The notes under the pieces are model-generated. The model was not told the DNA's origin, made no database searches, and saw only the letters and a program-made list of their open reading frames with translations. Below, in pieces: positions 35,001 to 48,267 of a stretch of DNA of 64,000 bases. How positions within the stretch are numbered: position 1 is the first letter of the stretch; each line of letters starts with the position of its first letter. This DNA comes from Sorghum bicolor. Lineage: Eukaryota; Streptophyta; Magnoliopsida; Poales; Poaceae. The DNA is taken from assembly GCF_000003195.3 (NCBI RefSeq), contig NC_012879.2:60857671-60921670 (forward strand). The letters run 5' to 3'. The position numbers and the translations under genes were made by a program.

Positions 35001-38000
35001 CCTTTTCAGTCCATGCATTTGATTCCTCCACAGGGAACTTAATAGCTTTAGCAAACAACTGATCTTGCTGATCTAGCGGTGTAATCCCTTCATGTTTTCT
35101 ACTATGGGCACCATGTATGGAATCCAACAGTCTGGAAGAAAAATAATAGAAAAAATTTAACACAAGCTACTGCAACATTTCAGTAGACAATCAGTTCCAT
35201 AATCACTAAATACCATCACAAAAGGTAACTAGATAAATCACCAAATTGCAAGTAGAAACAAAATTGAACTCCAGATTTAGTTTTTGTTACTAACAAAACA
35301 AAAAGAAAGAACATGATAGCTATGACACAAAGAATGCAAGCAGATCTGCATAAGTGGCATGCCATGCGTGTTAATATCTGAAGAAGAATATCAAGTACTG
35401 TAACAGAAAGAAACTAAGCTACTCACGTGCTGAGCTGATCCTGTTCCTCCATTATATCCCTTGTGACCACCTCGAGCATATCTTGGAACAAAATGACTAC
35501 CTGACCCAAGTCTTCTTCCTTGTTTTTTTGCTGCACTCAAGAAATAGATACAGTTAGGAGGTATCCACCATGAACATGACCTAAAACAACGATGACAGGA
35601 TTTATACCAGTAACTCAAGTAATTCAACAAACTTCTTGCTCAGTGCAGGAAGGTTCCTCATGTTGAGATCCTTTATCAGAGTTCCATCTTCTATATGCTC
35701 ATCAACAACTGTAAAAATCTTTGCTAGGACACTGAAACAGGCATCACATGGTTATTCAGAAGGAAAATCCAAGTGGCTTAACGGAACTTCAGTCAAACAG
35801 ATGTTACACGCCAAGGATTAAATATACAAAATGACCTTTTTTCCCCTAGAAAGCCCCCACCCTCCTTCCATCCCTTGCAATAATCTCACCCTTCAATTCA
35901 GATCAATCAACTATTTCCAGTTTCAGCATCTTGAAACTATTACCCATTCAAAATGGACCTATATCATATGAGAATAAGGTAGGTGGAAGCTTCAAGGAAC
36001 CACCTCACTAATGTGGAGGGTGACTTTAATAGTGTAACTCCACAAATACACTAAAAGCTGCTTGCATGACAATTGAACACTCAAGGCCAGAGTTTCAGTT
36101 TATCATATCTTCATCCTTCCACACTAGAATGCATCACTTATGTTTTGAGCCCTTGATTTGGGATGGAGTGTTCAGAGCAGAATTGGTACTATTTTAGGTT
36201 TAGTGCCATATTGCTTCCAGTCCGAAGACAAAGAACCACCATGTAATCTACAAAATCAAACCCTGGCCTAACAAGTACCACGGGGCCATATTTCCCTAAT
36301 AAATAATAATCTTGGTAAGAGAATACATACTCCTTCTCCCGCTGACCAAACACTAAGGTATTGATGATGTTCTTGAATGAAGCATAGCATTCTCTGATAG
36401 CGAAGGAAAAGTATGGATCTGATTTTATCCTCTTCGTCAGATCACGGTCTTTACCACCACTGTCTGCTGCCATATCCAGTGCTATTGGGATCTACAATCC
36501 AGCAGATAAACAATAAACTGCTGAATCCACAAATATAGTAAGTAGAGAAATTACAGAAAAAACAAGATGAGCAACCTTGCTAGCAAGTAGGAAAGGCGGC
36601 CATTGGAATATATCAAGTTCACGGTCTTTACAGTATGGAACCAGTAGCAGATCCATCTCCCTATTGTCAATGAGGTCTTCTTCACGGAAGCTTGTAATAA
36701 TAACGTTCCACATTTGAGCAAACCTTGCAGCTCTTTTCTCTCTCTCTCTTTCGTCACCAGGAACCTAAAAACCAAAATTGTGTCAGATCAAATAGATATT
36801 ATATATATATATATATACTCTATTGAACTGCCAATGATCTACTCATAATGCCCAGTCTTACAATAGAAACAAATACCTTGGGTCTACTCAAAAAAGCAGC
36901 ACGGAGACCTTTACTCTTATTTGCATCAGAAGGAATCAAGCGTTCATTGAAGGCCTCAGGCAAAGATTCAAAGCGAGATCTCAACATTCCTAATGTCCGT
37001 ATCTGATATTATGGAACCACAGAAGGAGTCTAATGTGAGTCCCATCGATCATGATAAATTATGCTCCACAATACTAGAGAAATATATAATGAAGTAAAGA
37101 GGCATCATAAAACAAGCAGAATTGGGTAAAGAAAATGGAATAAAAAAATAACAACATTTTTATTGATGCTACTAATATGGAAAAAAACTAGAAATGATTT
37201 CTTAAAAATAGGAAGGGGGGAACACAATCCTAGAACTAATTTTCTGATTGCTACTAGCCTACTAGACACAATTCAGTTTATTGGACAATGAAACTGTTCC
37301 AAGGCCAAAGAAAGGTGCATTAAAAATACGCAAGATACTAAAAAATTTTACCAACCTCACCAAGACGACGATAAGCCCCGTAGATGCCACCAATCAGAGT
37401 AGAGAACAGTGCATACCAAATTTGGGTGTCCATGAAATATACCTGTATTTTAACTAATTAAACTCAAACTAATAGAAGACTTCCTTCTTATGAGCAACAA
37501 GACATGTCAAGACATACCAGGATTATTGGAGCCCAGAGTGATATAACAACACCAATATTGTTAGTTCCTGCAAATTAAACCTAAATAAGAAGCCAAAAAA
37601 AGTTATCAAAAAATGTAAAATAGGGATTTCACGACAAATACCATGAGGGAAAAACTCGTGCCACTGGAATGTCCTGATAGGTTCTCTCATTATATCTTTG
37701 GTTGGCTGTACCAGAGGTTTGATCTGCAACAGGACAGCTAGACAAGATAAATAACCAACAGCCATGGAGAGTTTAGAAGGCCTAGTTATCTTTGAATCTC
37801 AAACGAATGGACAATAGATCTCCAATCATTCTGCATGGCAAATTGGCAATCGCTTTCCACATGTACAAACTATGTGTTCATTCTTATTTATGTGTCTAAC
37901 ATTCAATACAGCTGATCGAGGAATAGCTTCTGGTGGACGACGTAACTTGTGACTGAAGAAATCCAAACATGAATTAGGTAACCCAAATTTCAGGCGAAAC

Positions 38001-41000
38001 CATAAGCCTTCATGGAGTTGTGCAGTCAAATCATATTTTGCCAACAAACTACCATGCACAAGCAACATGACATGGGACTTACTGTTTCTATATCATCTGT
38101 TTTCCAACTATCAAAACCACAAAAATTACACCTAGGACAGTCAAGGTCAATACTCAAACCGTGAGAGTTATCGATTTATTTTTGTTCTTTGATAATGAGT
38201 CTACAGGTAAAGAGCAAAAATTTCATGTTCAAGGATACCAAAATGTGGCATCCATCAACAGTGGTAGAATGAACATGATACAAGAAATGAATGTTACCTC
38301 AATATAGAAGCTTACTATCAACTTCATTGCTAAAAGAATAATCCAGAACATGGTATACCTGTCAGGACAAAAATGTTCAGTAATTGAAAAAGATGTAACA
38401 TGAGACAAGAAAATGTGAAGATGGGTTAACAATTTAACATACTTGAAGAGGGAGAATGCACCTTCATGCATCCCTCTGCCAACAAATAACCGAGGCTGCA
38501 GACAAACATAGAATCTTTTTTTTTAAAAAAAAGGAAGGCATCGAGAATCTTGACTATCTAATTAACAGAAGAAAACAAGAGATGGAATACTACCTGAGAC
38601 CACCACATCATGATCGTTATGACCTTAACATTTGAACTCTCTAGGAATCTTCTCATAAATGGGAAAAGAAATAGCATAGAAGCAAGTATGTTTGGTGCCA
38701 TATATATCACTATGGCCAATATATACAAAGATGGCTGATTCTGACCATCACCAAGCCAGCTTTTTATTGTTCTTGCGAGACCAGTAGGATTCTCCCAAGT
38801 GTACGCGTAAGTCACAGGTAAAATCACAACCCATGCAGCAGCAGATATTAACTTCAAGACATATCGTAGCTTGACTGCAAATGACATGCTTCTTCTTGCT
38901 TTCCAGCCAAATACGAGGTCTAGGATTGCTGTCACACACATAATAGATTCATTAGCATTAATTAAATCCTTCCTCAACATAAGACACATATATGCAAATC
39001 ATTGAGTTGCATGCACCAACCAGTTCAACCCAAAAACTTAAGCTGATGGGGAGAGGTGCGCAATTCACTTATATTCCAACACAAATGGAAGAAAATGATA
39101 ATTATTTCCAAAGAAAATGATGATATTACACATACAGCCCCAATTTCAAATAAAAAATAGCCCCAGACGAAGTTATTTTTTAAGGTGCATGCCTTCATGC
39201 CAGTCATCTAGCCAATATTTCTCTGTGGGTAAAAGCAAAAGATAGGCAAAAAACTGAGTAGGGTTCAGGGGATTTCAATGAGCAGGAAAACTTAATAAGG
39301 TACATGATGCTTGCACAACTCACAAAGACCACTATAAAAGTAAAAACTGTAACAAGATTAGCATGTAGAGCTTACAAGTAGCAACTACTGAGATCCCAAC
39401 TAAATAATTGGGGAGTGATATGGAAAATATGTAAACAGGGAGATGGTGGGAATGATGGGAGTGTCCAATACCTTGACCCAACTTCAAAATTGCAGCAGTA
39501 ATAAATATGCTCAAAACCTTCTTAAATACTCCAGCATCAAAGATATCACTTGGTGTTCCACCATTCCAAGCAATAATTATCATGGCCTATACAAAAATCA
39601 TAAACCATCACAATATGTTGAATTAAGGGCATGATAATGTCTAACAGAGGTATTTAATGAACTGTAACAGATAAAAAGTGCACAAAAAAGAGCAACTAAC
39701 CTGCAAGGACAATATTAAGAAGATCCACATCCTGTCGAAACTACGGAATATGTGCCAAAATGAACGTATCTCCACAAAATTAACTTTTCCCATCCAATGG
39801 ACATTGCCTGCAGACCTGTTCTCCTGGACGACAAGAAAAATGGGTTTCAATACGACTGATAGTCCAGGGAGTCTTTATTTTGCTTGTTTTAAGTTGAAGG
39901 AAAAACTAAGCATCACATCAGATCATGGATCTGTATTTCAAGCTACGAAGTATAAAAGACAAGGCAAGATGAACGTAAAACGAACAGATCAAACCTATCT
40001 GCAGTAATAGTATAGTATAGATCAAATGAACAAATTGCCAGAATTAGAGCATCCACCAGAAAAGAAAAGGAACATCAGAATATTTTAAGTTCAATGTGTA
40101 TATACTTAAGCAATTGTAATATTATCTATCACGAGAAAACATTAACGCATTTAAGTTACATAATGTCAGAAAAGAAGTATGAAGATATCAATATTATTGA
40201 GAGAACCTACTCCATTCAAAAGATTCGGATAAGCGTCTTTCGGAGTTTTGAAAAAGTCAGCATCAGCTCTCATAGGCCATCCTAGACGGAAACAATCAAC
40301 TGACCTGACAAGCCATACAGTAATGATTTGGGTTTCATTAAAATCTAGAGCACAAGATTGTCAACAGCAATGCAATCAACTCATCACTTACCAAAAGTAC
40401 TCATTCAGATCATCATAGTTTCTCCAATGTGAGTGCTTTGATTTCATGGTCTTGCTCCTTTCAGCTTCCTGTTAAGTCCCCACAAACTGTGAGCAAATTG
40501 AAATGAAAGTAAGACAACATTCAGGTATTTAAAATAACACGTGTTATACCTTCTCTATAACTTTGTATATTGGAGTCACGACTTTCATCAAAAAGGCTTC
40601 TTCATCACCACCATATGCTGGTTTAACATTTTCACCGGTCATTGGGCTCACATTTCCAGCCAGCATACCGTAGAGTTCAAAAGCCATCTACGACAAGAAA
40701 AATAGCCTCACATAAATTAAAATTTGCAAGCCATATATTGATATATTTTTTGCCATGAATTTCAGGGTATAATCTTCACTACCGCAAGCATACCAAAGTT
40801 AATTTGGAAAAGAATGCAAGTCAATCTTACATGATGGTAGATGTAACAAATACACTCTGGCATGAATCTCAAGTTAGCCGCCTCACCCCAAATCAGCAAG
40901 TAGAGGCCCATATAAAGAAGCTTACGCTGCTGCACTTCCTGCTGGATGGTTGGTAACCTAGAGATCAATTCAGCAAAACGTTTAGAGAAGCAGTAACTTA

Positions 41001-43110
41001 ACAAAGAGATGTACTATATGTCCTTTCAAGTGTAGTAGCTCTATGGCTAAAATGTCATGATTGGCAACCATCTAAACGAAACAGAGTGTAAGCACAGCTC
41101 TAGGAAATCAGTTCAAGTGATTCATACACATTTCATAATGGATCCTCTGTACCTACCATAAACTGCTTTTGCGGCCGAGGTACTTGCACCACTTCTTATA
41201 ATTCTTAAATAGCTTCTTCATTACATCATCCAGAGCTTTGTCGTCCAACTAAAAAATGTAGCACCATCATACCATCAATATGCAAATTGGGGCAGGTCCA
41301 AAAAAGAAAGGTCATCTGGTTCCTCTAGAAGATCTAGACAGACAGAGAGAGAGAGAGAGGAAATTTGTACCTTTGGTTGTAGGTCAGCCTTGGGTATTTT
41401 CCTTATATGAACATTTGCAAGCAACAGTATCAAATGTTCCCTTTGGTTGGACACGTTGTCTTTCTGAAAAGGGACTTAAGTTAGATGAACGTATATTTTA
41501 ACTTCTAGCTGTACCTTTAAGGGCAAAGCACACTTCAACACAGAGAAAGAGAATGCCAGGAACAAATAAGTTTCAGTGTTACACACAATTACCTGAAACC
41601 CAAACATAGCCTGAAGCCAATCAAGAAGGTCTTTACCAGTATTCTTCTCATCAGGCTTCTTGTCTTGGTCCTTTGGCCATGGCAGGCCTCTAGTATTGCG
41701 CAGAGCATAAACAGCAGCTTGAATCTACATAGTTATGAGGAACAAGACATTATTGATGGTAAGAGGCGTAATTTGGCTCCTAAGATGGCCAACGTTAACA
41801 AGAAAGGTGATAGACGAGAACCTCTGGATATAGCATAATGGCTTGACCAGTACTTTCAGGATCAAGCGGAAGAATGTTACAAGGTAAAAACAACTTTTTC
41901 TTTTCTTCGACCTTATTGTGTGTATCCAAAATCTGTGCAGCAATAACACACAAGGAGAATTCACAGTTATAGTGAATCAAAGAGATGCAAGACATGGTGT
42001 ACGGGTGTCAAGAAAGAAAACAGAAACCAGCATAGCAACAGAGACGAATGACATACCGCTTGATCGACTTCAACAGACTGCGAAACATTAACGGCCCTCA
42101 AGACCTCAAACAAGACAGCAGCTGTTTGGTATGCCTTAGTGAGCAGTGCACTGGGGAAACAGAAAGGCAGAGCGTGAAGGGAGGAGCAACTGAGGGAGTG
42201 GCACAAAAAAAAAAAAGCACGAGGAAGAGAATTGCTCACCGGTCAGCCTTATCAGCAGCATTTTGCAGTGCCTGAATATACTTCTTGTAGTATTCACGGT
42301 AGAAGCGCTGCATCTCCCTAGCATCGCTCTGATGCACCCTTCCCTTCAAGGTGGGATCATTTTCCTGGAGAAGCGAAAAGCCAAGAGGTGAGCCTTTTGC
42401 TTATCATCAGCCATCACAGAACCATGAGCAGGTTGTGTAGGTGGTATGTAGGGAATGAGAATATGCGTCAAGTTTTAACATTTTGTTATGATGAGTGTGA
42501 AAACAAGCAAGGAAAGCCCCTGGTAGTAAGCAGCGGGCACAGTGGCAGCTGCATTGCATTGCAGCATGTGAGTAGGTGTGCGTGGTGAAGAATAAATGGT
42601 GAATGAAGAGTAAATAAAAAAAGAGGGGAAGAGTTGTACTAGTACCGACCCTCTCAAGCCTCTGCAGAAGTGCGGTCTTGAACTGACGAACACCACGGCC
42701 ACTGGAAGTCGGGTCGAGGCGGTGAGCCTTCTCGAAAGCGTAGAAGCGACCTGGAGCACGGCAAGCGAGCAAACAAGTAAATGTGATGGGATGGGATGGG
42801 ATGGGATGGGATCGGATCGACGGGAAACCATTAGTAGCAGTAAGAAACAGGAGCACAAGAAAAGTAAAAACTTACAGAGGTAGGCGACGCGCGGGTTGGT
42901 GGCCTCGACCTCGTTGGCGACACGGAGGATGGGTGCGATCTCGACGAGCGAGGACGGGACGACCTCACTGTCGAAGATGGACTCGCCGAGGTTGCCGACT
43001 GTCTGGGTGCGCAGGAGACGCCTGCCGGTGGAGGAAGGGGCGGCCGGGGACGGCGAGGGGGCCGGCGAGGACGAGGACACGTCGGCCGTCCTCCGCCCCG
43101 GCGCCGCCAT
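29019..43110 (-). CDS. Callose synthase (CalS3/GSL12-like), complete
   Basis: Plasma-membrane 1,3-beta-glucan synthase using UDP-glucose. Relatives deposit callose at plasmodesmata and cell plates. The ATG at 43108-43110 opens with a Pro/Ser-rich leader then [15 protein letters not shown] and [15 protein letters not shown], as in CalS3. About 40 short minus-strand exons follow in order. Examples are 42.65-42.75 kb ([18 protein letters not shown]), 40.56-40.69 kb (FKS1 region, [10 protein letters not shown]), 38.59-38.94 kb (first membrane cluster), 33.98-34.09 kb ([11 protein letters not shown]), 33.30-33.6 kb (YVVSCQQYG), 32.50-32.65 kb (RVAYIDEVE), 31.92-32.04 kb ([16 protein letters not shown]), 29974-30783 (membrane cluster), 29839-29889, 29360-29545 and 29019-29267 (C-terminal [13 protein letters not shown]). 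Coverage runs along the whole family length (about 1,950 residues) with no break seen. Exon borders not given to the base are approximate. Paralogue naming rests on both termini. Confidence 0.93.
32800..33041. mobile_element. Degenerate Stowaway-like element in a callose synthase intron
   Basis: The right end TTGGAACAGAGGGAGTA matches the Stowaway consensus. CTTCTCTAACTTTGACC near 32850 pairs with AAAGTTAGAAAATCTTGAC near 32983. The left end is decayed. It lies between the RVAYIDEVE exon and the YVVSCQQYG exon. Confidence 0.5.
34426..34658. mobile_element. Stowaway-like MITE in a callose synthase intron
   Basis: CTCCCTGCGTTCCAAATTGTAAG on the left pairs with CTACAATTTGGAAAGGAGTGAG on the right, with TA at both flanks (34424-34425 and 34659-34660). 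Intronic, between the exons encoding the TPYYKED region and the KVRNMLPFS region. Confidence 0.8.
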
Positions 43111-43701
43111 CCCGCTCCCGCGTCACCTCACCTCAGTCCGCAGCAGCAGCAGGTAATGCGGCCGAGCTAGCTTTGCCTTTTGGGTGGACGGCGCGTGGAG
43201 GTGGAATGGAACCCTAGATCGGATTTGGCGGCGGGCGACGGCGAGGCGGGCCAGTGAAATGGAGGGGGGATGGAGAGGGAGGGAGTGGAGTGGGATGAGC
43301 AGAGAAGAGCAGCCGCCAGTGAAATGGAGGAGGAGGAGGTAACGGACGGAAACGTTTTGCTGGGGTTTTCAAACTTTTTTTGTTTTCCTTTCCTTTTAGT
43401 CTGGGCCCGTAGTTGAGGCCTGGGGTTCCAGGGATTCTACGCTTCTGCCACTGGGGTTTTCTTGTACGGGTGGGACTTGGGAGTGGCACTGCCGTGATTA
43501 GGTACGGTATACTGGGGTATTCATTCATGGAGTTGGATGCACAGTGCAGTGCATGGGACAACGAGCCCACGTACGCTGCACGTGGGCCCAAACCAGCGCA
43601 GCAGCCTCTACTCGTCGTTTTGCGGTCATCCATCCATCACACCGTCCTCCTTTTTTTTCTCGTCTCTCACCGGGGGATTTGATTAGATTAGATTAGATTA
43701 G

Positions 43702-43945
43702 GGTCTTGTTTAGTTTACCTTGAAAACCAAAAAGCTTTTAAGATTCTTCGTCACATCGAATCTTGTGTCAAATGCATGAAACATTAAATATACACGAAAA
43801 CAAAAACTAATTACACAGTTTAACTGTAAATCACGAGACGAATCTTTTGATACTAGTTAGTCCATGATTGGATAATATTTGTCACAAACAAACAAAAAGT
43901 GCTACAGTACCGAAAACTTTTCACTTTTCGGAACTAAACAAGGCC
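43702..43945. mobile_element. Tourist-like MITE (GGCCTTGTTTAG family)
   Basis: Starts GGTCTTGTTTAGTTTACC, ends GGAACTAAACAAGGCC, and is flanked by TAG on both sides. It sits about 590 bp upstream of the callose synthase start codon, just beyond a GATTA short tandem run (43680-43700), so it may form part of that promoter region. Confidence 0.85.
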
Positions 43946-45155
43946 TAGATTAGACTGATGCCCCAGGATCTCAATTCGGTTCACTGGTCTTTTTCAAACT
44001 TTGCTTATCAAAAAATTGAAGACAGCAATGCTTCCAAGCTTTGTGGAAATGGACAGCTCTTGCTGCCATGTCAATTCTCATGTAAATTTTTCTTTTTTTT
44101 CCCATTTCTATATTCTACAAAATTGAGTAATGAACCGTGCGTTCTTTGTACTCCTCCAATGGATTTTAAGCAGCGCCGGCCAAACCGCGAGACTCTATAT
44201 TTTGTGACTGACTCACCCAATCGATGGCAATCTCATGACGTGCAGGCTTACCTAGCGCCTAGGCTTCTTTCTAGCTGCACATGGCATGTTATTTGGCTCT
44301 CATATCTACCAATCTTTTGTTCATTCTTTTTTACCAACGACAAAGTAACGTATGTTCCACCCACTTTGAATTTATATGCGTTCGTGTATTACTTTCTGCG
44401 CTTCACTGCGCACTGGATTTCGGCTTATTTTTTTAGTTTGGATCATACATTTTACTACCGGTTGTTAACACTAGACGTTTGAAGATTTATACCAATAGTG
44501 CTGCTACCAATCGTTGTTCTAGACTGAAATCTTCGAAGCCTTCCAACTACTAAAATTAAATTGTCAAAGGAAATGCGGACCTCTTATTGTTGCATTTTCG
44601 CTCATCGGAAATTTAAGGCCGCAATGCTTCCAAGCATTGTGAAAATGGAGAAAGACTTGTTTGGTACTAGTACATATGTATTTTTGCATCCTTCAACTTT
44701 GTGCTCTACGTCGCTAGCTCTCAGGTGAGTCTAGATATTTTTATCTATCCAACGAAAATGAGCTATCACGTAACTAATTTTTTTCAACACATAGACTGAT
44801 GCCGCGGCAATTCCACACAGAATCTAAACCATTTGATTCTTAATTTATGACCTCATCAACAACAGGGTCCGTGTGCAAATCAATATATAGCGGCCCAACC
44901 TTTGTGCGGTTTTAGAGAAACGTATGAAAGTTTAGCAGTCGGGTTCTTGCATGACTGGTTCCGATCAGAGTTTGTGTCTAGTTATCATATGGTTCTAGTA
45001 CGTGCTTGAGGTACATCTCCCTTGATCCATGATGGGTGCATGCTAAGTGCACCATGGCATGTACCCCTGAGCATCTGATTATTGGCTCAAAGACTCAAGT
45101 ATATAGGGTTATATGGTGTCCTTATTAGATAGCTAAGTGAAGTAGTGAGTACTAA
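43946..45155. other. Intergenic, no gene recognised
   Basis: A 174-codon plus-strand frame at 43958-44482 is Phe/Tyr-rich and has no family features I recognise; it is probably chance. A block around GCAATGCTTCCAAGC occurs at about 44026 and again near 44622, a weak direct repeat. Confidence 0.4.
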
Positions 45156-46184
45156 GGGTCTGTTTGGTTGGGTGGCTAACTCCCAACCAGGCTCTAGCAA
45201 GCCAACTTCGAGTTGTTTGATTACCTGTTTGGAGTCCGAAGCCAGGCTACATGGAGCCACCAACCACCCTCTAGCCAGGCTCCAGAAAAACAGAAGGGGT
45301 GGTCGTTTTTCTGGAGCTAGGCTTGGCTAAGCACCGATTGCCGTTCTCCTCACCTCCCATCTCACACACGCTCCCCATTGATTGGCGTCTACTCCAACTC
45401 CGGCGACCTTCCTCCTCGCGAGACTTGTCCTTCCCCTTCCTCCTCGTGTGGCCAGAGCGGGAGACATGGAGAGATCTGAGCACACTGCGACTACCCCAGC
45501 AGCCGGCGCCGGCGTCGACGACTTCGCCACCACCGCCTGCCTGTTGCTGGTCCTCCTCTTCTGACGATGTCTCCCCCGGTTCTTCCAGACCCTGCTGGAT
45601 CTCCGACTCCGAGGCCGCCTAATTTGGTGGCGTGGGGCTCCGCTCGATTTGGTACCGCGCGAAGGAGAGGACGAAGACGGAGCATCCCACCGTCGTCCAA
45701 GCTCATCCCTAATGCACGAAGGGGTGGATCTCGCGCCTTGGTGGGAGGAGGGGGCTCGTCGGCTTCATGTGCTGCTCGCATTTGGGAGGAAGGAGGAGAA
45801 CAGACTCGCTGGCTTCCTGTGCTGCAGCTCGCGGTCGAGAAGAAGGGGGCTCGCCGGATTCATCTGCTGCTGCTTGTGTGTGGGAGGGAGGAGGGGGCTC
45901 GTCGGCTTGCTCCCTGCTGCTGCTCACCCATGAAGGGAGAGGGGTGCTCGCACCGGGAGGGAGAGGGCTGACTTCATCTGCTTCTCACCACGGTAACATC
46001 ACCATAGTAGAGAAAAAGGTAGCAGTACCAACTAATCTAGCCAACCAAACAAAAACTAACTTAGCTAGGCTTAGGTAGCACATGACAACCAAGCACTACT
46101 AGAGTGGCTTGACTTGAAGAGGCTAACTCCAGTCTGGCTTATTTTTCTAGCCATGCTAATTGGACCATGTAACTAAACAAACCC
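45156..46184. mobile_element. 1.03-kb Harbinger/Tourist-like non-autonomous element
   Basis: The left end GGGTCTGTTTGGTTGGGTGG and right end GTAACTAAACAAACCC are inverted. TAA flanks both sides (45153-45155 and 46185-46187). The sub-ends also pair loosely (AGCCAGGCT-type repeats on the left, TAGCTAGGCTTAGG on the right). The centre (about 45340-45990) is GC-rich with overlapping frames on both strands, but no transposase or known domain was seen. The centre could be a captured host fragment. Confidence 0.75.
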
Positions 46185-46406
46185 TAAGTGATTCAGAGGT
46201 TGGCAGTCAGCCTTCATGATGCACGTGGGTGATCTTCTAGCATCAATTGATCCTCATAATAAAGGTCCAAATACAAGACTTTTTTTTTCGAGATCGGACT
46301 ATTCACTCGTTTTTTCCAAATATAAGACTTTTCAAGTGAATAATAATCGTTGTTAATACATGCTTTTGCTTGGCTGTTAGGAGTATTCATCTAACTAGCA
46401 CAGTAA

Positions 46407-46544
46407 GAGTCTGTTTGGATTATTCTCTCACTTTACCACACCTTATTATTATTAATGTGTGGCAAGCTTGGGAAGCAATCCAAACCAAAAAGAGCTATGT
46501 TGGTTTTGTGGCAAGCGGTAGATGCAATAAAGGGAAACAGGCCC
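46407..46544. mobile_element. Short Tourist-like MITE (138 bp)
   Basis: GAGTCTGTTTGGATT at the left and GGGAAACAGGCCC at the right, flanked by TAA at both ends (46404-46406 and 46545-46547). Non-coding. Confidence 0.65.
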
Positions 46545-46547
46545 TAA

Positions 46548-47251
46548 CAATTCGACAAGTTATCGTTTATTGTTTCTACCATTAGTATTATTAGAGCTTT
46601 TTTTTCTATTAAATCTGATAAGGCCTTCGAGGATGGCATGGTCCATGCATCTTTGATGGTTGATTGACGATGAAAGAGGCTAGCGCTTTTGCCTTTTGCG
46701 AAAGGAGATGGACACACGACAAAAGACGACGACGGACGCCAAAGCAGCATGCAGCATGTGCCGATCGAGACCGTGGGTGGCAACGCAAATGATCACCAGC
46801 TTTCTACTACTTCACCTCGACTCTAATGTTTTTTACTTTAACATATTATGTTTCACTGCTCATCTTATTTAATCTTTTATACAAATTCTAAAGTAAATAA
46901 ATAAATCATTATTAAAATATCTTTAATAATCAAATAAGTCATATCAAAATAGATGATATTTATATAAAAGTTTTTAATAAGACAGCTGGTTAAATAAAAT
47001 GTTTGAAAGTTAACAATAACGATTTTTTTAGACAGTACAGTATATAATAATGCTCGCCGATCGAACATAGCACAAGCACAGGTATCAGGTATGGAATCAT
47101 CAATCCACGGACGGACACGGACTCCATGCCGCCCACCACCAAAGCAAAGCACAATGCGTTGCACTGCACGTAGAGTACGTACTACGTACTAAGAATTTGG
47201 CGTACGTATCGGGGGGTTGTTGGATTACAGTACAATTACCACGGTGATACT
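46548..47251. other. Intergenic, nothing recognised
   Basis: A/T-rich, with no element borders or family-like ORF that I can support. Confidence 0.4.
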
Positions 47252-47500
47252 AATTACTCCCTCCATTCCAAATTGTAAGTCATTCCAAGAATCTTGGAGA
47301 GTCAAAGCATTTTTATGTTTGACCAAATTCATAGAGAAAAATACTAAGATTTGTAACATAAAGTGAATATATTATGAAAATATAATTAAGAAAGAATCTA
47401 ATGATACTTAGTTGGTATCATAATAATAATTATTTTATCATATAAATTTGGTCAAACTTAGAAAATTTTGACTCTCCAAGCTTCTTGGAATGACTTACAA
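47252..47500. mobile_element. Stowaway-like MITE, right end clipped
   Basis: CTCCCTCCATTCCAAATTGTAAG and GTCATTCCAAGAATCTTGGAG on the left pair with CCAAGCTTCTTGGAATGACTTAC on the right. The terminal CTCCCTCC equivalent is lost at the right side. A (GAATT)n run follows at about 47527-47552. Confidence 0.7.
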
Positions 47501-47682
47501 AGCACAGTCGTTGACACTCGAGCGCGAATTGAATTGAATTGAATTGAATTGAAATTGGCTGGGCCCGACCCCGACCCCGACCCAACAACATCCATCCAGC
47601 CCATTCCCCCAACATTAGGCCAGCCCACTTTGTTGATTCTGTTTCCTTCCTATAGCATGTTCTTTCAATACATATACAATAC

Positions 47683-48251
47683 TGAATCCCCTTATAGGCA
47701 GCAAGTGCTTCGGTTTGCAATGCCGACGCTGCATAGACAATATTTCCAGCACCTGCTGCTAACATGTCACCATTATTATCCCGTATGATAAAGCCCCATC
47801 CTCCTCTTCTTGCACCGGCAAAAAAAGGAACCATCAATATTGATTTTGTATGTATCTTCACCAGGTGGCATCCATGAAATTTGACCTTCCTTCGTGACTT
47901 GTTGTACAGAAGAATTTAGTTTATCAAATTTGGCATGATGAATATTATTGTAGAAACAGATGCAACTGTTTTAGCGTCAGCCCTGAAATCTGTGCAGATT
48001 GATCGAAGTCCAGTTGGTTGCTTAATTAGACAGATTAGAGACTTCATGCGATCTGAGTTTACATCATGTATTGTCTCTGTCTGTAACAGAAAATGTAATT
48101 TAGTGGCACATGGTTTAGCCACTCACGGAGCATGTGTTCTTGGCTCTGACTCTACTATGTTGATGAGTCAAGCCACTGGGTTTGTACCTGAACTCTTGTA
48201 TGGCGATTTGCCTGAAGTTAGTGATTAATGTTACTGAGTTTTCAAAAAAAA
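47683..48251 (+). mobile_element. 5'-truncated LINE copy with inverted 5' half
   Basis: A 569-bp insertion lies between two copies of the 16-bp AATACATATACAATAC (47667-47682 and 48252-48267) and ends in an A run. Its right part (about 47937-48227, plus strand) encodes the second half of a LINE RNase-H-like domain: IIVETDATVLASALKS, then CNLVAHGLATHG. Its left part (47683-47936) encodes the preceding half on the opposite strand: YKINIDGSFF, then GGWGFIIRDNNGD and QTEALAAYKGIQY, with one frameshift in a T run. This is the structure left by twin priming during LINE integration. It is dead on arrival and has no reverse transcriptase. Confidence 0.82.
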
Positions 48252-48267
48252 AATACATATACAATAC

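Noticed and set aside
42475..43110. 211-codon minus-strand frame at the callose synthase start
   Set aside because: Only its first about 79 codons are the real first exon; after the donor near 42874 it reads into the intron.
43958..44482. 174-codon plus-strand frame downstream of a MITE
   Set aside because: Aromatic-rich, no family resemblance, no promoter or splice context. Kept only as part of an unassigned intergenic stretch.
45299..46078. Overlapping frames on both strands in the 1-kb Harbinger-like element
   Set aside because: No conserved domain; GC composition explains them. Noted as possible captured DNA, not as a gene.
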